64,000 nucleotides of DNA. Source: an uncultured Alistipes sp. (lineage in GTDB: Bacteria > Bacteroidota > Bacteroidia > Bacteroidales > Rikenellaceae). A program made the translations under genes and the position numbers. The stretch spans positions 62,001 through 126,000 of the forward strand of contig CAAGGL010000024.1 in NCBI GenBank assembly GCA_900769405.1. The letters are read 5' to 3'. Shown here piece by piece: positions 41,586-49,946 of the stretch. The notes below the pieces were generated by a model. That model was given only the letters and a program-made list of their open reading frames with translations, searched no databases and was not told where the DNA came from. Numbering within the stretch: position 1 is the stretch's first letter; every line of letters begins with the position of its first letter.

Positions 41586-42200
41586 CTATCTGAAATCGAC
41601 GATCTCGTAGCCGCGATAGTTGTTCTTGTCGAACGTAAACATCGAAATATCAACCATTCCGGTCAGCTCATCAATCGATGCAACCTCAATTGCGATTTGC
41701 GCGCCATCGATGTCGTAGGTCAACGAACGAGGCTGAGCAGTCGCAGTGTCCATCACAACGAAGATCGCGCCCAGAACGGCATTCTCGGCTGTCGAGGTGA
41801 GCTTAACCGTCGCAACGCCATTGTTCACACCGACCATCTCAAACGCGAACTCGCCGTCGATAAAATCGAATGCGCGTGTAGGGTTTGTCAGGATGTTGTG
41901 CGATTTGGTATCAACGGCATCGACCGTAACCTCCTTATTCTGAGGGTTCACCTCGTAGCGAGCTCCGCCGTCGCAAAAGACCTCGGCGTCGCCGATACTG
42001 ATATAATATTTCTCGCCACTAACGGCATAATAGCCCTTGATTTTCTGGTCGCCGCTATTGACCGTGAACGACACTTCGTAATTCTCCATCGAGCGAATCT
42101 GCTCCGACAGACGGCCGATCAAAGCCTTTGCGTCATCGCTTTGCGCCCACGCACTGGCGGTGCATAACAGCGTGAAAATAAATATAATAACCTTCTTCAT
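41586..42200 (-). CDS. LolA-like outer-membrane lipoprotein carrier
   Basis: 204 residues from the ATG at 42200 (MKKVIIFI), a Sec signal peptide ending SAWAQ; a longer in-frame extension would run back into ftsK and is rejected. The mature protein has the LolA shape: an N-terminal helix (LIGRLSEQIRSMENYEVSF), then a series of strands with DGEFAFEMV-like and TYDIDG repeats. LolA shuttles lipoproteins across the periplasm to the outer membrane. Bacteroidota LolA proteins are divergent, so this is a family call. It follows ftsK after 20 bases, as in many Bacteroidota. Confidence 0.85.
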   Translation of the reverse strand: MKKVIIFIFTLLCTASAWAQSDDAKALIGRLSEQIRSMENYEVSFTVNSGDQKIKGYYAVSGEKYYISIGDAEVFCDGGARYEVNPQNKEVTVDAVDTKSHNILTNPTRAFDFIDGEFAFEMVGVNNGVATVKLTSTAENAVLGAIFVVMDTATAQPRSLTYDIDGAQIAIEVASIDELTGMVDISMFTFDKNNYRGYEIVDFR

Positions 42201-42220
42201 TTCGTGTATTGCTTTAAGGT

Positions 42221-44836
42221 TTAACTCAATCCTAAATCTTGCAAAATACGTTCGAGCGAGTAGATGTCGGTGACCTTCAAATCGCGCGGTTTGCTGCCCT
42301 CTTGACGACCGACGATGCCTGCGCGTTCGAGCTGGTTCATAATGCGGCCCGCACGGTTGAAACCCACCTCGAAATTGCGCTGAATTGACGAGGTCGAGGC
42401 CTGTCCGCCATTCTGCACAAACCAACGCGCGATCTCCGCAAACTTGGCGTCGTAGCGCATTGCCTCGCCACTCATTGCCGACGGAGTCTCGCTATTTTCG
42501 GGCACATAGTCGGGCAGAGCGTATGGCTCGGTGTATCCCTGCTGGCGCGCGATGAACGATATAATGTTCTCAATCTCAGGCGTATCGACAAATGCGCACT
42601 GCACACGCGTCAGCTCCGAATTGAGGCTCATCAACATATCGCCGCAACCGATCAGCTGGTTTGCTCCCGTTGTGTCGATAATCGTGCGCGAGTCCATCAT
42701 CGACATCACGCGGAAAGCGATACGCGCAGGGAAGTTCGACTTGATAAGACCCGTAATAACCTTAACCTCAGGGCGTTGAGTAGCGATGATGAGGTGCAGA
42801 CCAACGGCACGACCCATCTGCGCCAAACGCACAATCGGGGTTTCGATCTCGCGACCTGCGGTCATAATCAGATCGGCAAACTCATCGACCACAACCACCA
42901 GATATGGTAGGAATCGGTGTCCCTTCTGCGGGTTTAGGCGACGAGCGCGGAACTTGTCGTTGTACTCGGTAATCTTCTTGCACGACGCCTGTCGCAGCAG
43001 TTCGTAACGCTGTTCCATCTCGACAACGAGCGAATTGAGCGTATAGATAACCTTCTGTGGCTCAGTGAGAATCGCTTCGTCTTCGCTCTCCATCTTTGCC
43101 AAGAAATGCTTTTCGAGCGGCGCATATAGCGACAACTCGACGCGCTTCGGGTCGATCATCACGAACTTCAACTCCGACGGGTGCTTTTTGTATAGCAACG
43201 ACGTGATTATCGCATTGAGTCCCACCGACTTGCCTTGACCCGTAGCACCTGCAACGAGCAAGTGGGGCATCTTAGCCAAGTCGATCACGAAGTTTTCGTT
43301 CTGGATCGTGCGACCGAGCACAACGGGCAACTCGAATTTGCTCTGCTGGAATCGAGCCGACTTGACCGCTGAGAGCATCGAAACTACATCACGATCCTTG
43401 TTCGGAACCTCGATGCCGACCGTTCCCTTACCGGGAATAGGTGCGATAATACGAATTCGTAACGCTTTGAGGCTCATTGCGATATCCTCTTCGAGGCTCT
43501 TGATTCGCGCGATTTTGATACCCGGAGCGGGAATGATCTCATAGAGCGTTACGGTTGGACCGACGGTCGCCTTGATCTTCTCGATCGCGATGCCGAAGTT
43601 CTGCAAAGTGGTCTTGATCTGCTCTTTATTCTCGAAAATCTCCTCGTCCGAAACCTCCACGTCCATCGAATGGTCTTCGAGTAGATTGATCGGAGGACGC
43701 TGATACTTAGGCAGATCCTTCGCGGGGTCGTACTCTTTGAGGTCGATTTCGCTCTCGGTCATCTCCTCATCCTGGTGCTCGACAACGACAATCTTCAAAC
43801 CGTCATCGTCGCCGTTCTCGATAGTTGACTCTTCGGTCGTGGGCGCAATCTCCTCGGGCGCAGCCGCAGGCTCATCGCTCGGCTCGTCGTCGCCAACGAT
43901 CGTTATCGATAAACCGTCATCCTCCTCGTCTTCGACGGGGGTGATGGGCGTCGGAGTATCGTCGATCTTCTCCTCAGGCGCTACCGTAACCATCTCAACA
44001 TCATCGTTTTCGCTCTGCTCTTCGACAATGGGCTGAGGTGTGATTTCGGTGCGAACGGGCTCAACTGCGGGCGCGATTTCGGGCTCGGGCTCAGTGGCAA
44101 CGGGCGATTCGTTGACCGCAGGTTCCTCGGTAACTTCGGGAGTTGCGGTGGGTTTGTGTACCTTCTCTACGCCCTTGGCTACCAAGTCGATAGCTGCCTT
44201 GCCGACCTTCAAACTACCGCCGGCAATCGTTTCGCCTGCCTTGTTTACCTTATTTATAAAGCTGCGATTGATATAGACGCCCGTCAGAATCCAACCGACG
44301 AGGATAACCAGAATTGTACCGATCGGACCGATCGATTGGGTGATGACCGTAGCGGCGTCAATGCCCCATCGACCGCCCAATCCGCTACCGAACACGCCCC
44401 AATCCTCCTTGAAAATAAATCCGAGGGTCAGCGTTCCGAGCAACAGAATCAGCACGCCGATGCTCATCATTCGGTTGAAATGGAGCGTGCGCAGGCGCGT
44501 GATACGCAGTGCGAGGATCATCAAAAGGAACGGAATAACCACACCGAATAAGCCGAACGACTTGCCAATCAATAGGTTAGCAAACATCGCTCCGTTACGT
44601 CCGCAAAGGTTCTCGAACGTAATCATCGCCAAGCGATCGTCATTACCTTTGAATCGTGCGTAGTCGGCTAGCGCGCTGCAATCGACCTTCCAATTGAGTA
44701 GGTAGAACAGAATGGCCAACAGTAGATAGATGCCCGCGAAGAGCATTATCAAACCGACGGTCCAACGCATTGTTTGTCCACCTTTTTTTGTCGAGGTGGA
44801 TTTTGTTTTGGGATTGTTGTTTTTATTTGAGGGCAT
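42221..44836 (-). CDS. ftsK: DNA translocase FtsK
   Basis: 871 residues. FtsK pumps chromosome DNA at the septum and activates XerCD at dif. Four membrane segments lie in the first 190 residues, then a 140-residue acidic Pro/Glu-rich linker (about 235-375). The RecA-like motor has Walker A GATGQGKS (about 529-536), a FVMIDPKRVELSLY segment and VVVDEFADLI. A C-terminal winged-helix gamma domain ends with NQLERAGIVG. The linker is short compared with E. coli. A near-consensus -7 box lies at 44856. Confidence 0.97.
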   Translation of the reverse strand: MPSNKNNNPKTKSTSTKKGGQTMRWTVGLIMLFAGIYLLLAILFYLLNWKVDCSALADYARFKGNDDRLAMITFENLCGRNGAMFANLLIGKSFGLFGVVIPFLLMILALRITRLRTLHFNRMMSIGVLILLLGTLTLGFIFKEDWGVFGSGLGGRWGIDAATVITQSIGPIGTILVILVGWILTGVYINRSFINKVNKAGETIAGGSLKVGKAAIDLVAKGVEKVHKPTATPEVTEEPAVNESPVATEPEPEIAPAVEPVRTEITPQPIVEEQSENDDVEMVTVAPEEKIDDTPTPITPVEDEEDDGLSITIVGDDEPSDEPAAAPEEIAPTTEESTIENGDDDGLKIVVVEHQDEEMTESEIDLKEYDPAKDLPKYQRPPINLLEDHSMDVEVSDEEIFENKEQIKTTLQNFGIAIEKIKATVGPTVTLYEIIPAPGIKIARIKSLEEDIAMSLKALRIRIIAPIPGKGTVGIEVPNKDRDVVSMLSAVKSARFQQSKFELPVVLGRTIQNENFVIDLAKMPHLLVAGATGQGKSVGLNAIITSLLYKKHPSELKFVMIDPKRVELSLYAPLEKHFLAKMESEDEAILTEPQKVIYTLNSLVVEMEQRYELLRQASCKKITEYNDKFRARRLNPQKGHRFLPYLVVVVDEFADLIMTAGREIETPIVRLAQMGRAVGLHLIIATQRPEVKVITGLIKSNFPARIAFRVMSMMDSRTIIDTTGANQLIGCGDMLMSLNSELTRVQCAFVDTPEIENIISFIARQQGYTEPYALPDYVPENSETPSAMSGEAMRYDAKFAEIARWFVQNGGQASTSSIQRNFEVGFNRAGRIMNQLERAGIVGRQEGSKPRDLKVTDIYSLERILQDLGLS

Positions 44837-44855
44837 AATAATTCAATTTACTCCA

Positions 44856-44863
44856 CGAAGATA
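44856..44863 (-). promoter_or_regulatory. Possible -7 element of ftsK
   Basis: TATCTTCG on the minus strand, one mismatch to TAnnTTTG, 19 bases before the ftsK start. It suggests that ftsK-lolA can be expressed apart from the murI-purL run. Confidence 0.4.
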
Positions 44864-44903
44864 CGAAAAAAAAATGTATCTGCGAAGTATCCCCTCTAAA
44901 TTA

Positions 44904-45692
44904 TCACGAAATGATTTCTAATGCCTTATTTTGAAGGCGTTTAAGGTAATCATCTGACGCAAAGGTTCGGAACTCGTATTGCGCCTGATTGTCCGCCTCG
45001 GCACGCAGTTCGAACTGATCGAGCAACTGCTCGACACGTCGCGCAACTGCGGGTGCGGGATCAATAACAGCCACCTCGCGCTCGCCAATCACACGCTCGA
45101 TCACCTCGCGCAGGAAGGGGTAGTGTGTGCAACCTAAAACGATCTGGTCGGCACCTTCGTCAATAAGCGGTTCGACCACACGTCGCACGGCCGTCTCGGC
45201 CTTGGGCGTGTTCTCCTGACTCTGCTCGACGATCTCGACAAAACCCTCGCCAACAGCCGCAATGAATCGCGCACGATCGGCATAACGAGCTGATGTTCTG
45301 AGGAACAGATCGCCGCCGAGTGACCCTGCCGTAGCCAGCACTCCGACCACACCCGAACGTGTCGCCATTGCAGCGGGCTTCACAGCCGGCTCCATTCCGA
45401 CGATCGGCGTGTCCGAGTATTTCTCGCGCAGGAAGTCGATGGCGGCGGCCGTAGCGGTATTGCACGCTACGACGACCATCTTTGCTCCATCGGCTATCAA
45501 TTTGCCGACAGCCTCATCGGCAAAACGACGAATCTCCTCTTTGGGGCGACCTCCGTATGGGCAGTTTGCGCCATCGGCAAGGTACGTGAGCGATTCGTTG
45601 GGCAGCTTGGCGTGTAGCTCGCGCCACACGCTCAAACCTCCCAAACCTGAATCATAGACCCCAATGGGGCGATTATCGTTCTTGATATTCAA
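44904..45692 (-). CDS. murI: Glutamate racemase
   Basis: 262 residues. MurI makes D-glutamate for peptidoglycan. Both catalytic cysteines are visible: Cys77 in VVVACNTATAAA and Cys188 in IVLGCTHYPFL, with the start motif IGVYDSGLGGLSV and GxADxxxxPYGxR-type ADGANCPYGGRP. Length is normal. It begins 13 bases after the purL stop and so probably belongs to the same transcript; the link to purine synthesis is only positional. Confidence 0.96.
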   Translation of the reverse strand: MNIKNDNRPIGVYDSGLGGLSVWRELHAKLPNESLTYLADGANCPYGGRPKEEIRRFADEAVGKLIADGAKMVVVACNTATAAAIDFLREKYSDTPIVGMEPAVKPAAMATRSGVVGVLATAGSLGGDLFLRTSARYADRARFIAAVGEGFVEIVEQSQENTPKAETAVRRVVEPLIDEGADQIVLGCTHYPFLREVIERVIGEREVAVIDPAPAVARRVEQLLDQFELRAEADNQAQYEFRTFASDDYLKRLQNKALEIIS

Positions 45693-45705
45693 TTTGTTAT
45701 ACGAT

Positions 45706-48700
45706 TTACTTCAACTTCTCCTCGATCCACTTGCGAGCGTTGACGAATGCCTCGATCCAAGGCGTAACCTCGTCCTCGCGCTGCTCGGGATAGTATGCCC
45801 AATTCCACGGCTTGATAGCGCGCTCCAAGTGGGGCATCATCGCTACGTGACGACCGTCTGCCGACGCAACACCTGCTACGGCGTAGTCGCTACCGTTGGG
45901 GTTAGCGGGGTAGTCGGCATAGCTATATTTCAGTGCGATGTTGTAGTGCTTCTCCTCCATCGGCAACGAGAACTTACCCTCGCCGTGAGCTACCCAGATA
46001 CCCAACTTCGAGCCAACCAACGAACTGAACATCACTGCGTTGCTCTGCTCAACATCCAGACCTACGAACGACGACTCGAACTTGTGGCTGTCGTTGTGCA
46101 ACATACGCGGCTTAACAGCGTCTTCGGGGGTAATCAGACCCAACTCGATCATCAGCTGGCAACCGTTGCAGACACCGAGCGAGAGGGTATCCTCGCGAGC
46201 GTAGAAGTTATCCAGCGCGCGCTTTGCAGCCTCGTTGTAGAGGAATGCGCCAGCCCAACCCTTAGCCGAGCCGAGTACGTCCGAGTTCGAGAAACCACCG
46301 CAGAAGACGATCATATTTACATCCTCCAAAGTCTCACGACCGCTTACCAAGTCGGTCATAGTCACGTCCTTAACGTCGAAACCTGCCAAGAACAACGAGT
46401 AAGCCATCTCGCGTTCACCGTTGGTGCCCTTCTCACGAATGATAGCAGCCTTCACGCCGGTACGCTCGCGACGCTTCGGATCGATACCGAGCGACTTGTA
46501 GGTACCCTCAAAGCTCTCGGGGAAGAGGAATTGCAGGGGCTGCTGAGCATAGTTTGCGTAGCGCTCTGCTGCCTTCTTCTCGCCACTCTGGCGGCAATCG
46601 AGCAGGTACGAAGTCTTGTACCACAGATCGCGCAGGTGGTTCTGCAACAGCTCGAACTCAACGCCACAAGCCTTAACCACGAACTGACGATTGGTGTTCA
46701 CTGTACCCAGATCGTATGCATCTACACCCATTGCGCTCAACTCGTCAACGACAGCCTTCGCATCTGCAACTTGCAGTACCATAGCGGGTTTCTCGCTGAA
46801 CAATACGCGGATCAGGTCGCTCTCGCCAAGAACGTCGAGGTTGACCTCAGCACCTGTCGAGTTGTCGGCAAAGGTCATTTCGAGCAGAGCAGTGATCAAA
46901 CCACCGCCCGAAACGTCGTGACCTGCCATCACCTTACCCTCGCGAACCAACTTCTGCACGCCCTCGAATGCGGCAGCAAAGTAGCTTGCCGATGCGATGT
47001 CGGGAGCCTTGTCGCCTACCTTACCGACGGTCTGCGCGAATGCGCTACCACCGAGTTCAAACTCCGAGCGGCTCATATCGACATAAACCAAGTTGCTCGG
47101 CGCGTGCTTCAATGCAGCACGAACGCACTGCTTCACGTCGCTAACCTCGGCAGCCGAAGTGATAATCACCGTACCAGGCGCAATCACAGCCTTACCGTCC
47201 TTATATTTCTGAGTCATCGACAGCGAGTCCTTACCGGTCGGGATGTTGATACCCAACTCAACTGCCATATTGCTTGCAGCCTCCACAGCGTCATACAGAC
47301 GAGCATCCTCGCCCTCGTTGCGGCAGGGCCACATCCAGTTTGCACTGAGCGAAACACCCTTCAAGCCGTAGCTCAGCGGAGCCAATGCGATGTTGGTCAA
47401 CGCCTCACCGATAGCCAGGCGTGAACCTGCCTTCGAGTCGATCATCGCAGCCACGGGAGCGTGACCGAGAGCCGTAGCGATACCTGCTTTACCCTGATAA
47501 TCAATAGCAACGGCAGCGTAGTCGTTCAACGGAATCTGCACCTCACCTGCGGTCTGCTGCACGGCGATCTTACCCGTTACCGAGCGGTCAACCTTGTTGG
47601 TGAGCCAATCCTTACAAGCAACGCCCTCGATTTGGAGCACCTGCTCGATGTACTTAATAATATTGGTAGTCGAGTACTTCACCTCGTCGAAGTTGCTTGC
47701 CTTCTTCGTGTCGCGCATAATCGTGCGGGGTGCCTTACCGAACATATACTCCAACTGCCAGTCGATAGGCTTCTCGCCCGTGCGGTTATCAACGAATGTG
47801 AACTGCATATCGCCCGTGGTCTCACCAATGGTGTACATCGGAGCGCGCTCACGATCAGCAATGCGCTTCAAGTGGTCGATATACTTAGCGTCGATCACCA
47901 GACCCATACGCTCCTGCGACTCGTTACCGATGATTTCGCGGTGCGAGAGGGTAGGATCGCCAATAGGCAGCTGATCGATGTCGATGCGACCACCCGTAGC
48001 CTCGACCAACTCACTCAGACAGTTCAAGTGACCGCCTGCACCGTGGTCGTGAATCGAGATAATCGGGTTGTTGTCCTCCTCGCTCACGGCGCGGATGGCG
48101 TTGTAGGCACGCTTCTGCATCTCGGGATTCGAGCGCTGGATAGCGTTCAGCTCGATATCGCTCTGATACTCACCCGTTGCCACGCTCGATACTGCGCCAC
48201 CACCCATACCGATGCGGTAGTTGTCGCCACCGAGCAACACAACCTTATTGCCCGTCGTGGGCTCATCTTTCAGGCTGTCAACCTTGCGACCGTAGCCGAT
48301 ACCACCGGCCTGCATAATAACCTTGTCGTAACCGAACTCCTTGCCCTGCTCGCCGTGCTCGAAGGTGAGCAGCGAACCGCAGATCAGCGGCTGACCGAAC
48401 TTATTACCGAAGTCGCTTGCACCATTCGATGCCTTGATCAGAATGTCGGCCGGAGTCTGGTAGAGCCACTTGCGCGGGGGCATCTGTGCCTCCCACGAGT
48501 GCGAGTCGTCCAGACGAGGATAAGCGGTCATATAGACCGCAGTACCTGCAACGGGGAACGCACCCTTACCACCTGCGATACGGTCGCGGATCTCTCCACC
48601 GGTACCGGTTGCTGCGCCGTTGAAGGGCTCAACGGTAGTGGGGAAGTTATGGGTCTCAGCCTTGATCGAAATTACGCTCTCGAAATCCTTAACCGTAAAG

Positions 48701-49389
48701 TAATCAGGCACATCGTGACGTTCGGGAGCAAACTGCTCAACAACGGGACCCTGCAAGAATGCGCAGTTATCCTTGTACGCCGAGGTTACGCGATTGGGGT
48801 TGGTTTTGGTCGTATGCTTGATCAGGTTGAACAGCGACGAAGGCTTCTCCTCGCCATCGATCACGAACGTACCGCCGAAGATCTTATGACGGCAGTGCTC
48901 CGAGTTCACCTGCGAGAAACCGAATACCTCGCTATCGGTCAGCGGGCGACCCATCTTCTCGCTCACCTCTTTGAGGTATGCGATCTCCTCCTCGCTCAGT
49001 GCCAGACCCTCAGCGCGGTTGTAGCTCTCGATGTCGTCGATATATACGATCTTCTCGGGCTCTTTGTTGATGATGTAGATCGACTGATCCAGTGCATCAT
49101 AGCGACGATTCAGCATCGGGTCGAACGGTGTCGAGTTGCTGTCTACGAAGAACTCCTCGATACGGCGGATACCCTCCAAACCCATATTCTGAGTGATCTC
49201 CACAGCGTTGGTGCTCCACGGGGTGATCATTTCGCGGCGGGGGCCTACGAACTTACCCTCGATACGATCGCTCTCAACGAGCTTTGCGCCCGAGAAAAGC
49301 CACTCCAATTTTTCGATTGCCGACTGATCAAATTCTACGCAACTATCCACAGCGTAGATCTTGTCTTCTTGTGCAAAAAATAGAACCAT
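45706..49389 (-). CDS. purL: Phosphoribosylformylglycinamidine synthase (single-chain PurL)
   Basis: 1227 residues, the large single-chain form with FGAM synthase and glutaminase domains fused. It makes FGAM from FGAR, glutamine and ATP in purine synthesis. Seen: SEHCRHKIFGG-type linker motif, HNFPTTVEPFNGAATGTGGEIRD (partly quoted), GPSSxxGGG-like MGGGAVSSV, and in the C-terminal third the glutaminase Cys in LGVCNGCQLMIELG, with HxE near the end (VAHGEGKF). Within the minus-strand run between aroK and murI. Confidence 0.97.
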   Translation of the reverse strand: MVLFFAQEDKIYAVDSCVEFDQSAIEKLEWLFSGAKLVESDRIEGKFVGPRREMITPWSTNAVEITQNMGLEGIRRIEEFFVDSNSTPFDPMLNRRYDALDQSIYIINKEPEKIVYIDDIESYNRAEGLALSEEEIAYLKEVSEKMGRPLTDSEVFGFSQVNSEHCRHKIFGGTFVIDGEEKPSSLFNLIKHTTKTNPNRVTSAYKDNCAFLQGPVVEQFAPERHDVPDYFTVKDFESVISIKAETHNFPTTVEPFNGAATGTGGEIRDRIAGGKGAFPVAGTAVYMTAYPRLDDSHSWEAQMPPRKWLYQTPADILIKASNGASDFGNKFGQPLICGSLLTFEHGEQGKEFGYDKVIMQAGGIGYGRKVDSLKDEPTTGNKVVLLGGDNYRIGMGGGAVSSVATGEYQSDIELNAIQRSNPEMQKRAYNAIRAVSEEDNNPIISIHDHGAGGHLNCLSELVEATGGRIDIDQLPIGDPTLSHREIIGNESQERMGLVIDAKYIDHLKRIADRERAPMYTIGETTGDMQFTFVDNRTGEKPIDWQLEYMFGKAPRTIMRDTKKASNFDEVKYSTTNIIKYIEQVLQIEGVACKDWLTNKVDRSVTGKIAVQQTAGEVQIPLNDYAAVAIDYQGKAGIATALGHAPVAAMIDSKAGSRLAIGEALTNIALAPLSYGLKGVSLSANWMWPCRNEGEDARLYDAVEAASNMAVELGINIPTGKDSLSMTQKYKDGKAVIAPGTVIITSAAEVSDVKQCVRAALKHAPSNLVYVDMSRSEFELGGSAFAQTVGKVGDKAPDIASASYFAAAFEGVQKLVREGKVMAGHDVSGGGLITALLEMTFADNSTGAEVNLDVLGESDLIRVLFSEKPAMVLQVADAKAVVDELSAMGVDAYDLGTVNTNRQFVVKACGVEFELLQNHLRDLWYKTSYLLDCRQSGEKKAAERYANYAQQPLQFLFPESFEGTYKSLGIDPKRRERTGVKAAIIREKGTNGEREMAYSLFLAGFDVKDVTMTDLVSGRETLEDVNMIVFCGGFSNSDVLGSAKGWAGAFLYNEAAKRALDNFYAREDTLSLGVCNGCQLMIELGLITPEDAVKPRMLHNDSHKFESSFVGLDVEQSNAVMFSSLVGSKLGIWVAHGEGKFSLPMEEKHYNIALKYSYADYPANPNGSDYAVAGVASADGRHVAMMPHLERAIKPWNWAYYPEQREDEVTPWIEAFVNARKWIEEKLK

Positions 49390-49410
49390 AACCTTTTAAT
49401 TTATTTTGTT

Positions 49411-49932
49411 TTACTTGTTATATCTCATAAAGTTATACAAATGCTCGACGATGTAGTCATCGCTTCTGCCCGCGCAGTCGATCACGATCGAGGCACGCTG
49501 GTAGTACACCTCGCGCTCACCGAGCGAGCGGCTGACAAATTCGGCCACCTCCTCGTCGGTCTTGCCTGCAATCAGAGGGCGCTTGGCCTTGTTGCGACAT
49601 AGGCGCGTAACGAGAATCTCGGGCGGTAGTTTGAGGTAAATTGTTGTGCCAAACGAATTTAGCAACTCCAAATTACCCTCGCGGCAGGGCGCTCCACCAC
49701 CCGTTGCGATGATCTGATTGCCCTCGGCCGAGCCGAGCTTTGTGATCATCTCGCGCTCGCGTTTGCGGAATGCCTCCTCGCCCTCTGTTGCGAATATCTG
49801 TGGAATGGTCATCGCGACCTCGGCCTCAATCGCCTTGTCCATATCGACAAAATCGATCGCCAATCGGTGCGCCAGACGACGTCCGAGCGAGCTCTTGCCG
49901 CAACCCATATATCCAATCAGAAACAACTTCAT
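49411..49932 (-). CDS. aroK: Shikimate kinase
   Basis: 173 residues. Phosphorylates shikimate in aromatic amino acid synthesis. P-loop GYMGCGKSSLGR (8-19), the DMDKAIE shikimate-site Asp, FRKRERE and the IATGGGAPC motif are all present, with the RPLI lid Arg. It ends 22 bases before purL. Confidence 0.96.
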   Translation of the reverse strand: MKLFLIGYMGCGKSSLGRRLAHRLAIDFVDMDKAIEAEVAMTIPQIFATEGEEAFRKREREMITKLGSAEGNQIIATGGGAPCREGNLELLNSFGTTIYLKLPPEILVTRLCRNKAKRPLIAGKTDEEVAEFVSRSLGEREVYYQRASIVIDCAGRSDDYIVEHLYNFMRYNK

Positions 49933-49946
49933 CGCAAGTCGTTTTT

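Noticed and set aside
45664..49383. Two long plus-strand frames (45664-47424, 47461-49383) antisense to purL
   Set aside because: Shadows of purL, with Leu/Arg/His-rich nonsense composition and no promoter.
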